A stretch of DNA of 64,000 bases, from assembly GCA_017307785.1 (NCBI GenBank), contig JAFKGI010000029.1:1-64000 (forward strand), in the 5' to 3' direction. Shown here one piece after another: positions 7,619-16,457 of the stretch. A program made the position numbers and the translations under genes. Position 1 is the stretch's first letter. Every line of letters begins with the position of its first letter. Below the pieces are notes generated by a model. The model was not told the DNA's origin, made no database searches, and saw only the letters and a program-made list of their open reading frames with translations. The stretch is from Vulcanimicrobiota bacterium (GTDB taxonomy: Bacteria; Vulcanimicrobiota; Xenobia; Xenobiales; JADMJV01).

Positions 7619-8860
7619 ATGCCCTACGCGGAGATGCCGGCCAACGAACGCGAACGGGTGGCCGCCCTGTATGCTCGCCAGTTGTTGGATACGCCACCGG
7701 AGGAGCGTTTTGACCGGGTCAGCCGGCTGGCGGCGCGCTCTCTGGAGGTGCCGATCGCCTATGTGGCTTTCCTGGACGGCGAAAGGCAGTGGTTCAAGTC
7801 GGTCTGCGGACTCAGTCTCTCCGAGATTCCTCGCCGAACCTCGCTCTGCTCCCATACGATTCTGTCGCTGGAACCGATTCTCTGCCCGGATACGTTGGAG
7901 GAACCTCGTTTTGCGGACAACCCTAATGTTACCGGGCCTCCAGGCATCCGGTTCTACATGGGTCATCCGCTGACCACTCCCGAGGGCCACAACATCGGCA
8001 CGTTTTGTGTCATGGATACGCAGCCCCATGCACTCACTCCAGAGAAAGAGCGGGCCTTTCTGGATCTGGCCCAGTGGGCCCAGAACGAACTCAATCTCAT
8101 CGATGTCATCACTCTTCAGGCTGCTCTCCACAAGCTAAATCAGGACCTGGAAAAGCGCAGTCACTTTATCCGCAGCGTGCTCGGTCGCTTTTTGACCGAC
8201 CAGGTCGCCGAGCAGCTTCTGGAACACCCCGAAGGACTGAATCTGGGAGGCGAGTCGCGCGAAGTCAGCATCTTGATGAGTGATTTGCGCGGCTTCACGC
8301 CCATGTCGGAGCGCTCTACTCCCGCGCAGGTGGTGGACTTGCTCAACCGCTATCTGGCTCGCATGACCCCCGTCATCGAGAAATATGGCGGCACCATCGA
8401 CGAGTTCATCGGCGACGCGATTCTGGTCCTGTTTGGTGCTCCGCTCCGATGCGCCGACCATGCCAAGCGCGCGGTGGCTTGCGCCCTGGACATGCAGTTG
8501 GCGATGGAAGACTTCAATCGCGAGAGCGTGGCCCTGGGAGTGCCGGCGATGGATATGGGCATCGCCGTGAATACCGGCGAAGTAGTGGTGGGCAACATCG
8601 GCTCGGCCACCCGCATGAAATACGGCGTGGTGGGGAGTGCCGTCAACATGACGGCGCGGATTCAGTCTTTCACCCTGGGTCGTCAGGTGCTGATCTCGGA
8701 GCAGACTTTGCGCGAACTGGAAGGCGAAGCCAGGGTGGACGGACACCTGCGAGTCAAGGTGAAGGGGGTCGAGGACCCGGTCTGCATCTACGACATCGGC
8801 GAAATTCGCGGCCAATACGGGCTGAGTCTGCCGCTACCGGGTCATTTGAAGAGAGTCTGA
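7619..8860 (+). CDS. GAF domain - class III nucleotidyl cyclase
   Basis: 413 residues. An N-terminal GAF domain (about residues 25-155) is followed by a short coiled coil and a class III adenylate/guanylate cyclase domain (about 205-400). Metal-binding Asp residues are present: D222 in MSDLRGFT and D266 in FIGDAILVLFG. The Asn and Arg of VNMTARI are also present. The purine-specifying positions are E262 (Lys in adenylyl cyclases) and G336 in KYGVVG (Asp/Thr in adenylyl, Cys in many guanylyl cyclases), so substrate is uncertain and cGMP production is possible. It is cytoplasmic and lies immediately behind the kinase-HD-GYP gene. Its stop overlaps the end of the convergent DUF2252 gene by 19 bases. 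Confidence 0.88.
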   Translation: MPYAEMPANERERVAALYARQLLDTPPEERFDRVSRLAARSLEVPIAYVAFLDGERQWFKSVCGLSLSEIPRRTSLCSHTILSLEPILCPDTLEEPRFADNPNVTGPPGIRFYMGHPLTTPEGHNIGTFCVMDTQPHALTPEKERAFLDLAQWAQNELNLIDVITLQAALHKLNQDLEKRSHFIRSVLGRFLTDQVAEQLLEHPEGLNLGGESREVSILMSDLRGFTPMSERSTPAQVVDLLNRYLARMTPVIEKYGGTIDEFIGDAILVLFGAPLRCADHAKRAVACALDMQLAMEDFNRESVALGVPAMDMGIAVNTGEVVVGNIGSATRMKYGVVGSAVNMTARIQSFTLGRQVLISEQTLRELEGEARVDGHLRVKVKGVEDPVCIYDIGEIRGQYGLSLPLPGHLKRV

Positions 8861-10173
8861 AAGTCCTGGTCCATCTGAGCGGCGTAGCTGCTGGAGAAGC
8901 TGAGCAGGTTCTGGCTCAGGAGTTTCTCGCGGCCGTCGATCCAGTCGCGCACTTGGACCGGATTGGCTCCGTTGGCGTGGGCTTGAGCCAGCACCCGGGC
9001 CAGTTGCTTGGCCAGTTTATGGGCTTCGTCGCTGCTCAATTTCTCAGTTTTCAGGCTGTCCCTGGCGCGCTGTCGCTCCCGCATCAGATAGACGCCGTTG
9101 TCGCCACGGACCACCCGCTGCCACTGATCTTTGGGCGCGCCCAGCCACTTGTATCCATCCTGCAGCAGTTGCGGGTCGCATTTTTTGGGATCGGGGTCCG
9201 AGGTGGCCAGAGCACACGGTAGGACTTGCTTGATTTCCAGCAGGACGGGCAGAGATTCGCCTTCCTTCTGGGCCAGCAAATAGTAGCGTTCCAGGCCCAG
9301 GCTACTGCCGCCGGCATCCCAGCGACAACAGCGGTCCAGCACTTTTACGTTGGCGGGTAAGCGAATTTCGCTCAGGAGACCTTCCAACCGGTGGTTCTGG
9401 CTTTCGTCCAGTTTGTGCAGGTCCTCGCCCAACTTGAACTTGAGATTTCCCTGCGAGCCCATCTCGGTCCACTTGGAAAGCAGGTCTTCCTGCGTCTGGC
9501 GTTCGGCTTTCTTGATCAGGGCGTGCACCGGCTCCTGAGCCTCCGACCTGGTGATGCCCAGAACGCTCGGGGGCGGGGTCTGGCAGTATTCCTGGATGTG
9601 CTTGCTGTACTGGTGGGTGAAGGTCTCGATCAAGTCCTCAGCCACCCCTTTGCCCCAGTCATGCTGGCGACACAACTGCACCAGGCTGGCGCCGGCTCGG
9701 CACAGGTCCGACTCGGGGCCCCCTTTGCCCACTTGGTCGTAGTCGTTGACGCCCCACACCACCTCGCGATTCTCGTGGCGCAAGGTGCCGAAGTTGCCCA
9801 GGTGGCAGTCGCCCGCCAGCGCGATTTGCGGCCCCTTTTGAGGGAGCAGTTGGGCCAGGCTCTGGTAAGGTCCGTTCAGATCTTGTTGAAAGAGAAGCGG
9901 ATACGTGCGGTAGAGCATCTCTGGTCCGCCCTCTTTGAGGGCTTTGGTGCGCAAGCTCAGGGCGTGAGCACTCAGGCCCAGTTGATTTTCATAGTTGTGT
10001 CGCCAGGGGATGAGTTCTTGGGAAGAGCGTTGAGGGCCGGGAGCGCTGGCTTCCGATTTGGAGATTTCCGCGGTTTCCCGGGGGGCTGGAGTCTCGCTCG
10101 ACCGACTCGTCGGAGTGTGGCTGCGCACCAGCGCGGGACGAGACTCGTGGTGGCCGATCGGAGGAATCATCAT
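8842..10173 (-). CDS. DUF2252 family protein
   Basis: 443 residues. The first 55 are Ser/Pro/Glu-rich and probably disordered. The rest matches the DUF2252 family, with LAGDCHLGNFGT, a VNDYDQ motif about 20 residues later and SDLCRAGASLVQL, all in a kinase-like (phosphotransferase) arrangement. DUF2252 proteins have no established function; their motifs resemble aminoglycoside-phosphotransferase folds. The ATG overlaps the stop of the small secreted protein gene by 4 bases, so the two are translationally coupled. The 3' end overlaps the convergent cyclase gene. Confidence 0.8.
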   Translation of the reverse strand: MMIPPIGHHESRPALVRSHTPTSRSSETPAPRETAEISKSEASAPGPQRSSQELIPWRHNYENQLGLSAHALSLRTKALKEGGPEMLYRTYPLLFQQDLNGPYQSLAQLLPQKGPQIALAGDCHLGNFGTLRHENREVVWGVNDYDQVGKGGPESDLCRAGASLVQLCRQHDWGKGVAEDLIETFTHQYSKHIQEYCQTPPPSVLGITRSEAQEPVHALIKKAERQTQEDLLSKWTEMGSQGNLKFKLGEDLHKLDESQNHRLEGLLSEIRLPANVKVLDRCCRWDAGGSSLGLERYYLLAQKEGESLPVLLEIKQVLPCALATSDPDPKKCDPQLLQDGYKWLGAPKDQWQRVVRGDNGVYLMRERQRARDSLKTEKLSSDEAHKLAKQLARVLAQAHANGANPVQVRDWIDGREKLLSQNLLSFSSSYAAQMDQDFQTLFK

Positions 10174-10505
10174 GGCAGCATGTTCTCATACAAGTAGATG
10201 TTCTGGGTAGGGTTGTATTTTCCAAGACTGAGTTGGACGTGGTGAGCCGAGTTGATGGAGCCGTTGGGATAGCGATAGAAATCCAGATAGACCCACTCAT
10301 CCCAGGGCACTGTCAGGCCGCGATATTCCTGAGGGTCGAGCACCGCGTACCACTGGTAGTTCTTGTACATCACCACGCGACTGCCCGTGTAGTTGTAAAT
10401 CGAAATGTTGATGTCGGTGCCCAGCGCCAGTGGGGCCAGGCAGAGGATCAACAGCAGCCTCAGCAACCAGAGTTTCACCTGGCTAGCATTGGCAGTGTCC
10501 CGCAA
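10170..10505 (-). CDS. small secreted protein of unknown function
   Basis: Up to 111 residues with a TTG start at 10505. An in-frame GTG at 10478 would begin directly at the signal peptide (KLWLLRLLLILCLAPLALG) and is the more likely start. The mature part of about 80 residues is rich in Tyr, Asn and Trp (ISIYNYTGSRVV, WVYLDFYRYPNGS) and should be a small beta-sandwich-like exported domain. I do not recognise the family. It is coupled to the DUF2252 gene by a 4-base overlap and is divergent from the spermidine-synthase-like gene with almost no gap. Confidence 0.6.
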   Translation of the reverse strand: MRDTANASQVKLWLLRLLLILCLAPLALGTDINISIYNYTGSRVVMYKNYQWYAVLDPQEYRGLTVPWDEWVYLDFYRYPNGSINSAHHVQLSLGKYNPTQNIYLYENMLP

Positions 10506-10522
10506 AGGGCCTGCCTGAGCCC

Positions 10523-11377
10523 TTGCGGAATGGCTGCTCCATGGGAGGACGGAACAGGTCTTTGCTGGGTTGGGTCGCCATATTTGTGCTCTGGGTTGGC
10601 CTTGGAGCCGCCTGGGCGCAGCGCGAGAGGGTTCTGGCGCAGCGGCACAGCCCGTTCAATGATCTGAAGGTCGTCCAGGATGGCTATGACCGCATTCTGA
10701 AAGTGCGGCAGGGCAAGGCCTACGTGGAAGAGTCGCGTTGCGACGTGCGCCGGCCGGCTCATCTACTCCACCAGTATAGCCGCCTGCAAATGCTGGGCAG
10801 TCTCTATCCTCGCGATTTGCGGCGCGCGCTGGTAGTCGGACTGGGGGGTGGGAGTTTAAGCAAGGCTCTGCTGGCTCAGTATCCGGAGCTTCAGGTCGAT
10901 AGCATTGAACTGGATCCAGAAATCGTCAAACTGGCCCGGGAGTATTTCTCCTATCGCGATAGTGAAAGGTCTCGCTCGATCGTGTCGGACGCGCGGGAGT
11001 ATTTGAAAAGCAATAACTCGACTTACGATCTTATTGTACTCGATGCATTTGATGGTCTGGAGATTCCGGGGCCTCTGCGGACGGTGCAATTTTATGATCT
11101 GGTGAAAAAGCATTTGTCGCCGGGCGGAGTGATTGTGGCCAATCTCCATTGCCGCAGCGGAAATTATGAACGGGACCGGGTCAGCCTGGCCAGTTGCTTC
11201 GAGCACGTCCTGGCTTACCAGGGCACGGGACTGGCCGTGGTGGTTGCCAGTCCCCAGGAGTTGCGAGCCGACCGTGCGCGCTGGACGACGAGTTGGGGAT
11301 TCCCCTTGGAGCCATTGCTTCAATTGGAAGAGAAATCCAGCAAGTTTGACTCGACCGTCCGGCCGTTTGAGGATTAG
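10523..11377 (+). CDS. spermidine synthase-like protein with N-terminal membrane/signal segment
   Basis: 284 residues from a TTG, or 278 from the ATG at 10541. An N-terminal hydrophobic stretch (LLGWVAIFVLWVGLGAAWA) suggests export or membrane anchoring. The rest is a spermidine-synthase-type Rossmann methyltransferase fold: YDRILKV, ALVVGLGGGSLSKAL (nucleotide-binding loop), DSIELDPEIVKLA and YDLIVLDAFDG, then a strand ending in VANLH. Exported spermidine-synthase-like proteins are common and their substrate is often unknown, so true polyamine synthesis should not be assumed. No clear Shine-Dalgarno precedes either start. Confidence 0.75.
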   Translation: MRNGCSMGGRNRSLLGWVAIFVLWVGLGAAWAQRERVLAQRHSPFNDLKVVQDGYDRILKVRQGKAYVEESRCDVRRPAHLLHQYSRLQMLGSLYPRDLRRALVVGLGGGSLSKALLAQYPELQVDSIELDPEIVKLAREYFSYRDSERSRSIVSDAREYLKSNNSTYDLIVLDAFDGLEIPGPLRTVQFYDLVKKHLSPGGVIVANLHCRSGNYERDRVSLASCFEHVLAYQGTGLAVVVASPQELRADRARWTTSWGFPLEPLLQLEEKSSKFDSTVRPFED

Positions 11378-11453
11378 CATTCAGGCAGCAAGGAGTTGTA
11401 CGGTTTCTGCCAGAATGAGCCGTGAGCCATTGAGGAAAGACAGAGTTTTGGGC

Positions 11454-12527
11454 ATGGATAGCACAACTGAGGAAACCAAGGCGGACCCGCCTAGCGACGA
11501 AAAGTCGCCTGAGCAAGGCGCCGAGGGCGAGACCCCGATGCGTACCCTGATTGCGATTGGGGATCTGCACGGAGATTACTACCGGCTGGTGCGCTTGATG
11601 CGCGAGTCGGATTTGCTCCTGCCCGGCACCTATGCCTGGAATCCTCAGCAAAACCAGGTCGACCTGATCCTCATCGGCGACTACGTGGACTGGCGCAACG
11701 AGCCGCTGGAAGGTCCCGATGATGAATGGCCGCGTGGCTCTCGCAAGATTCTCGAGATCCTCTACGCTCTGCATCGCGAACTCGAGCAACTGCGCCTGAC
11801 CGTTCCCGGCTTCAAGAGCAATCTCTACACGATTTTGGGCAACCACGACGAGATGATGTTGGAAGCCCACCAGATTTTCTCGTTCCTGGAAGTGGACCGA
11901 CTCGACGAGTTCCTGACCAACATGGGTCACAGCATCCAGGTCAAGCACGCCATCCAGGCTCTCGGTTTGGGTCCTGGCCAGGTGGAGCGGGTTCTCAAGT
12001 TCCTCAACTGGTATGTCCAGGGCGGTCAGGCGACCATCCAGGGCTACGAGGGCCTGGCCCGTTGGAAAGAGGAGATGGATGGAGAGATGGGCGCCTTCCT
12101 GCGCCAGTATCTGCGTCTGGGCGTGGTGGTCAACAACCGCCTGTTCGCGCACACCGTCCCCGACTACCGCGAGTTCTGGCGTCCTATCGAAGAGATCATG
12201 GCGCTTCCCGAGTCCGGTTACCGTCGCGCCAAAGAAGCCTTCCTGTGGAGCCGCAAGGTTTGGGGCTTCGACTATTGCACCGGTTCGCGCACCGCTCCCT
12301 TCAGCTCGGAAGAGATCGATGAAATGCTGCTGGGAATGGCGGTCGAGGGTCTGGTGGTGGGTCACACCCCCCTTCCTCACGATGGCAAGCCGGTCATCGC
12401 CCACGGCGGTCGGGTCATCAACATCGACCTTCACGCTTATCCGGGCAGCGAGGCTCTGATTCAGACCTATCAGCCCACCGAGAACACCACCAGCGCTCCA
12501 CTGCGGGACGTATCCCTGGGACGCTAG
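11454..12527 (+). CDS. metallophosphatase (calcineurin-like) family protein
   Basis: 357 residues from ATG 11454; an in-frame ATG at 11415 would add 13. The calcineurin-like metal-site motifs are in order: GDLHGDYYRL, LIGDYVDW, LGNHDEMM, and later VVGHTPLP plus NIDLHA. This is the PPP-like Ser/Thr phosphatase or symmetrical Ap4A hydrolase arrangement, with an extra helical insert between GNHD and GHT (about 160 residues). It is cytoplasmic. The next gene (MoxR) starts on the base after its stop codon, so this is the first gene of a tight operon running to gltX and two phosphatases. The substrate is unknown. Confidence 0.8.
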   Translation: MDSTTEETKADPPSDEKSPEQGAEGETPMRTLIAIGDLHGDYYRLVRLMRESDLLLPGTYAWNPQQNQVDLILIGDYVDWRNEPLEGPDDEWPRGSRKILEILYALHRELEQLRLTVPGFKSNLYTILGNHDEMMLEAHQIFSFLEVDRLDEFLTNMGHSIQVKHAIQALGLGPGQVERVLKFLNWYVQGGQATIQGYEGLARWKEEMDGEMGAFLRQYLRLGVVVNNRLFAHTVPDYREFWRPIEEIMALPESGYRRAKEAFLWSRKVWGFDYCTGSRTAPFSSEEIDEMLLGMAVEGLVVGHTPLPHDGKPVIAHGGRVINIDLHAYPGSEALIQTYQPTENTTSAPLRDVSLGR

Positions 12528-13454
12528 GTGCCCGCTACAGTTCAGGAGTTCGGCCAGAAGCTGTGCGCTCAGGTCGAACAAGTTATCCTCGGAAAGCATC
12601 AGGCCGTGCAGCTGGTTGCGGTCGCCCTTTTGTGCGAAGGCCACCTGCTGCTGGACGACGTTCCGGGCGTGGGCAAGACCATGTTGAGCCGTGCCCTGGC
12701 GCGCAGTCTGGACTGTAGCTTCGCTCGCGTCCAGTGCACTCCAGATTTGCTGCCCGGTGACCTGGTAGGCGTCAGCATCTTTCATCCCGGTCAGGGAGAG
12801 TTCAAGTTCCGACCCGGGCCGATCCATCACCAGGTCGTGCTGGCCGATGAAATCAACCGCGCCACTCCGAAAACGCAGTCCGCCCTGTTGGAATGCATGG
12901 AGGAGCGTCAGGCCACCGTGGACGGGCAGACCTATCCGATGCCTCGTCCCTTTCTGGTGCTGGCCACTCAGAACCCGGTAGAGTTCGAGGGAACCTTTCC
13001 TCTTCCGGAAGCCCAGTTAGACCGCTTTCTGCTGCGCCTGCATCTGGGGTATCCGGACCTCGACTCCGAGATCTTGATGCTGCAGACTCACTCCCAGGAA
13101 GGCGCCCTGGATCGCCTGCAGCCGATGATCAGCGTGGAACAGTTGCAGTCTTTGCGCGAAACCGTGCAGAAAGTGCGAATGGAGCCCAAGCTTCGCAAGT
13201 ATCTGGTGGAACTGGTTCAGGCCACGCGACGTCAGGCGGGAGTTCGTCTCGGCGCGAGCCCGCGCGGGTCCCTGGCACTCTTCCGTTCGAGCCTGGCCTG
13301 GGCCGCTTTGCAAGGTCGAGATTACGTCATTCCCGACGACATTCAGCACATGGTCGTGCCCACTCTGGCCCACCGCCTGGTCGGTGCCGGAGGCTTTGAG
13401 CAGGCCGAAAGCATCCTCCAGCGCATGCTGGAACAACATCCTGTTCCCCTCTAA
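12528..13454 (+). CDS. MoxR family AAA+ ATPase
   Basis: 308 residues, GTG start directly after the metallophosphatase stop. Walker A is DDVPGVGKT, Walker B is VVLADEINRATPKTQSALLE, sensor 1 is LVLATQNPVEFEGTFPLPEAQLDRF, here ending in the arginine-finger segment. The lid domain begins near residue 235. MoxR proteins act as chaperones for metal-cofactor insertion or complex assembly and normally sit beside DUF58/von Willebrand factor genes. None is adjacent here; instead gltX follows 9 bases later. Family assignment is firm, client unknown. Confidence 0.92.
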   Translation: MPATVQEFGQKLCAQVEQVILGKHQAVQLVAVALLCEGHLLLDDVPGVGKTMLSRALARSLDCSFARVQCTPDLLPGDLVGVSIFHPGQGEFKFRPGPIHHQVVLADEINRATPKTQSALLECMEERQATVDGQTYPMPRPFLVLATQNPVEFEGTFPLPEAQLDRFLLRLHLGYPDLDSEILMLQTHSQEGALDRLQPMISVEQLQSLRETVQKVRMEPKLRKYLVELVQATRRQAGVRLGASPRGSLALFRSSLAWAALQGRDYVIPDDIQHMVVPTLAHRLVGAGGFEQAESILQRMLEQHPVPL

Positions 13455-13463
13455 GGAGTCCCC

Positions 13464-14888
13464 ATGATCCGAGTTCGCTTCGCCCCCAGCCCTACCGGCT
13501 ATTTGCACGTGGGCGGTCTGCGCACGGCCCTTTATAACTACTTGTTGGCACGACGCCACGGCGGCCAATTTCTGCTGCGGGTAGAAGACACCGATCAGTC
13601 GCGCCTGGTGCCCGACGCGGTGCAGAATATTTTGGACAACCTGGCCTGGGCCGGCATCTCGCCGGACGAAGGCGCCGGCTGTCAGCCTGAAGGGGCTCAC
13701 GGACCCTATGTGCAGAGTCAGCGCCTGCCGATTTACCGCAAATACGCCGATCAGTTGTTGGAGGCCGGACTGGCCTATCGTTGCTTCGCGACCGCCGAAG
13801 AACTGGCCGAAATGCGCCAGAACCACGGCGGCTACGATCGGCGTTATCGCGACTTCGACGTCGCCGAGGCCCAAAAGCGCGCTGATGCCGGCGAGGCACA
13901 CGTCATCCGCATGAAGGTGCCGGCTGGCGAGACCATTGACTTTGACGATCTGGTCCGCGGCCACGTCCGCTTTGACAGTGCCCAGGTCGACGATCAGGTG
14001 ATCCTCAAATCGGACGGTTTCCCCACCTATCACCTGGCGGCGGTGGTGGATGACCACGAGATGGAAATCACTCATGTCATTCGAGGCGAAGAGTGGCTGA
14101 CTTCCACTCCCAAGCACCTGTTGCTTTACCGTTTCTTCGGCTGGACGCCGCCGCGCTTCGCTCACCTGTCGCTGGTGGTCAACATCTCGGGCAAAAAACT
14201 GTCCAAGCGTGACGGTGACGTCTCCGTGGATGAGTATCGCGGACAGGGCTATCTGCCCGCCGGGTTGCTCAACTTTCTGGCCCTGCTGGGTTGGAGCAAC
14301 GGCGACAACCGCGAGGTCTGGAGCCTCGAGGACATGGAGCAAGTCTTTGCGCTCGAGCGCGTCCATCCGTCTCCTGCCGTTTTCGACTTCGATAAGCTGC
14401 GCCACATCAATCAGCAGCACTTGTTCGCCATGGACGATGAGGCGATCGCGGATCTGCTGCCGGAATGGTTCGCGAAAGAAGGCGTCGCGCTGCCCGAGCG
14501 CGCTTATCTGGTGCGTGTGGTCGGACTCATGAAGCAGCGCTGCGCGCTTCTGCCCGACTTCGTGGGCGGAGCCAGGTACTTTTACGCAGATCCCGAAAGC
14601 TATGACGAAGCCACCGCTAAGAAGCGCTGGAAGCCCGAGTCCGGGGAGCTGGTACAAGAGTTCGCGACCCGGTTGGAGGCCTTGCCCCAGTGGCAGGCGG
14701 CCGACCTGGAAGCAGCCTTGCGTCAGCTGTGTGAAGAAAAGGGGCAGGGGGCGGCTGCTCTGATTCATCCGGTGCGCCTGGGCGTCTCCGGGGTGGGCGG
14801 CGGACCCGGGTTGTTCGAGATGCTCGAAGTATTGGGACGGGAAGTCTGCGTGCGCCGCTTGCGGAAGGCCGCTGAAGGATTGAAATGA
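13464..14888 (+). CDS. gltX: glutamyl-tRNA synthetase
   Basis: 474 residues, good AAGGAG before the ATG. A class I aminoacyl-tRNA synthetase that charges tRNA-Glu (or also tRNA-Gln in organisms using the transamidation route). The HIGH-type motif is PSPTGYLHVGGLRTALY at residues 8-24, and the KMSKS-type motif is KKLSKRDGD near residue 245. The C-terminal anticodon-binding helical domain is complete and the length is standard. It is embedded in an operon with MoxR upstream and a HAD phosphatase overlapping by 4 bases downstream. Confidence 0.97.
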   Translation: MIRVRFAPSPTGYLHVGGLRTALYNYLLARRHGGQFLLRVEDTDQSRLVPDAVQNILDNLAWAGISPDEGAGCQPEGAHGPYVQSQRLPIYRKYADQLLEAGLAYRCFATAEELAEMRQNHGGYDRRYRDFDVAEAQKRADAGEAHVIRMKVPAGETIDFDDLVRGHVRFDSAQVDDQVILKSDGFPTYHLAAVVDDHEMEITHVIRGEEWLTSTPKHLLLYRFFGWTPPRFAHLSLVVNISGKKLSKRDGDVSVDEYRGQGYLPAGLLNFLALLGWSNGDNREVWSLEDMEQVFALERVHPSPAVFDFDKLRHINQQHLFAMDDEAIADLLPEWFAKEGVALPERAYLVRVVGLMKQRCALLPDFVGGARYFYADPESYDEATAKKRWKPESGELVQEFATRLEALPQWQAADLEAALRQLCEEKGQGAAALIHPVRLGVSGVGGGPGLFEMLEVLGREVCVRRLRKAAEGLK

Positions 14889-15643
14889 AGCGAGTTCTGG
14901 CTCTAGATTTTGACGGGGTGATTTGGGATAGCGTTGGCGAGTGTTTCGTCATGGCCAAGCGCATCTACACGGAACGGACCGGTCTGCCGTGCACCGACCT
15001 GGAAGCGGCTTTTCGACGAGGTCGTTGGCTGGTGCGCACGGGCGGCGATTTCCTGCTGGTGCTGCAGCTGGCCATGGCCGATCCGGACGGCGATTTGACC
15101 ACCTTCTCCAAAGCCGAGTTCGAGAAGCTGCAGCGCGACAAAGCGGAAGAAACCCAGGCTTTTGCCAAAGAGTTTTATGCCCTGCGAGATCAGACGCGCG
15201 ATGAGCACTGGAAGGAATGGCTGTCGTTTCAGCAGCCTTATCCACTGCTGTTGCAGCAGTTTGACGAGCTGCGCAAATTCTTCGACCAGATCGTCGTTTG
15301 CACCACCAAGGACACCAAGTCCGCCCAGGCCTTGCTGGCCTCGGCCGGGCTGGAGCTGCCCATCTACGGCAAAGAACTGGCCGTCCACAAAGGGGATCAG
15401 ATTCAGGCGGTCTGCCGCGATCACGGCGTCGAGCCTTCGCAGATCTTCTTCATCGATGACCTGGTCGAGAATCTCGATCAGGTGCGCCCTACCGGCGTTG
15501 CCTGTGGTCTGGCCGCCTGGGGCTACAACACGGCTTCCGAGCGCCAGCGGGCGGTGGCGGAGGGCTATCCCGTTCTGGAAGTCTTCCGACTGGCTCACGA
15601 CCTGAAAACCATGTTGAGCGAGCAATGCCCGAGCCCCGGCTAA
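14885..15643 (+). CDS. HAD superfamily hydrolase
   Basis: 252 residues; the ATGA overlap with gltX shows translational coupling. Motif I is LDFDGVIWDS (nucleophile and general acid Asp), motif II is the CTTKDT Thr region, and motif IV is FFIDDLVEN. A cap of about 100 residues rich in Gln/Glu/Lys sits between motifs I and II (C1-type cap). The family includes phosphoglycolate phosphatases and many sugar-phosphate phosphatases; the substrate is not evident. It overlaps the next HAD gene by 19 bases, so two phosphatases are made from one transcript with gltX. Confidence 0.8.
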   Translation: MKRVLALDFDGVIWDSVGECFVMAKRIYTERTGLPCTDLEAAFRRGRWLVRTGGDFLLVLQLAMADPDGDLTTFSKAEFEKLQRDKAEETQAFAKEFYALRDQTRDEHWKEWLSFQQPYPLLLQQFDELRKFFDQIVVCTTKDTKSAQALLASAGLELPIYGKELAVHKGDQIQAVCRDHGVEPSQIFFIDDLVENLDQVRPTGVACGLAAWGYNTASERQRAVAEGYPVLEVFRLAHDLKTMLSEQCPSPG

Positions 15644-16326
15644 TCCTCTTTGACATCGACTGCACCCTGCTGCGGACCGATGGTTCCGGCATGGTGGCGT
15701 TGAGCCAGGCGTTGGCCCACGTGTTGGGCCAACCCTATCAGCTGAGCCGGGTCCCTCCCTCCGGGCAGACCGACCCCAATATCGTGCGAGCCATGTTTCA
15801 AGAAGCCGGCGTCCCTATGTCGCGTTGGGGTGAATTGGAACGACAGATCTTCGAGATTTACCCCGAGCTGCTGGAGGCGGAGATGCAGGTCCGCCGTCAG
15901 GGGTCGCGCCTGGAGCGGGGCATCCAGGCCCTGGTGGACTTGCTTCACGGGCATCCGGAGCTGCGCCTGGGAGTGCTCACCGGCAACCTGGAGGTGACGG
16001 CTCGCATGAAGCTGGATCTTTTCGGCTTCAACCGCTACTTCCCGATCGGCGCTTTTGGCTCGGACTGCGCCGACCGCAACCGCCTGGGCCCGATCGCCCT
16101 GGAGCGGGCCCGCCGACATTACGGGTGTGATTTTCAACCCGCTCAGACCTGGTTTGTGGGCGACACCCACCACGATATTCAGGCCGCCCGTGCCTGTGGT
16201 TCGCGCGTACTGGCGGTGGCCACCGGCAGTTACACTCGCGACCGCCTGATGGAGTTTCTGCCCGACCACTGCCTGGAGCACCTCGAGGAGTCGGACAAGG
16301 TACTGGAGCTGTTGCTGGCGCTCTAG
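15625..16326 (+). CDS. HAD superfamily hydrolase, phosphoglycolate phosphatase-like
   Basis: 233 residues. Motif I ILFDIDCTLLRTDGSG, a cap domain carrying RQGSRLERGIQALVD, motif II GVLTGNLE, Lys-region RNRLGP, and motif IV FVGDTHHDIQAARACG. This layout matches the Gph-type phosphatases that remove phosphate from 2-phosphoglycolate or related small acids. It begins inside the preceding HAD gene. A hairpin starting 8 bases after its stop probably ends the operon. Confidence 0.82.
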   Translation: MPEPRLILFDIDCTLLRTDGSGMVALSQALAHVLGQPYQLSRVPPSGQTDPNIVRAMFQEAGVPMSRWGELERQIFEIYPELLEAEMQVRRQGSRLERGIQALVDLLHGHPELRLGVLTGNLEVTARMKLDLFGFNRYFPIGAFGSDCADRNRLGPIALERARRHYGCDFQPAQTWFVGDTHHDIQAARACGSRVLAVATGSYTRDRLMEFLPDHCLEHLEESDKVLELLLAL

Positions 16327-16333
16327 GGCTGTT

Positions 16334-16358
16334 GCCGAAATGTGTCCATGATTTCGGC
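16334..16358 (+). terminator. stem-loop after HAD operon
   Basis: GCCGAAAT (16334-16341) and ATTTCGGC (16351-16358) form a perfect 8-bp stem around a 9-base loop, starting 8 bases after the stop codon. There is no immediate T tract, though an AT-rich stretch follows about 20 bases later. It could be a terminator or an mRNA 3'-end stabiliser. Confidence 0.45.
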
Positions 16359-16457
16359 CAATCTCTAACATTTTGTTTACATTCGCCCGCCGAGTCTTAT
16401 TCATGTTTTATGCATCCTTAAGTAACCTGATGTCAGACCAAACTGGAGGTAGACATC

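Noticed and set aside
11133..11453. Long N-terminal extension of the metallophosphatase
   Set aside because: It overlaps the spermidine-synthase-like gene in another frame; starts at 11415 or 11454 are sufficient.
11181..12830. 549-residue minus-strand frame
   Set aside because: It is opposite the metallophosphatase and MoxR genes, both with clear catalytic motifs.
12528..13454. Expectation of a MoxR-DUF58-VWA operon
   Set aside because: No DUF58 or von Willebrand factor gene is adjacent; gltX follows directly.
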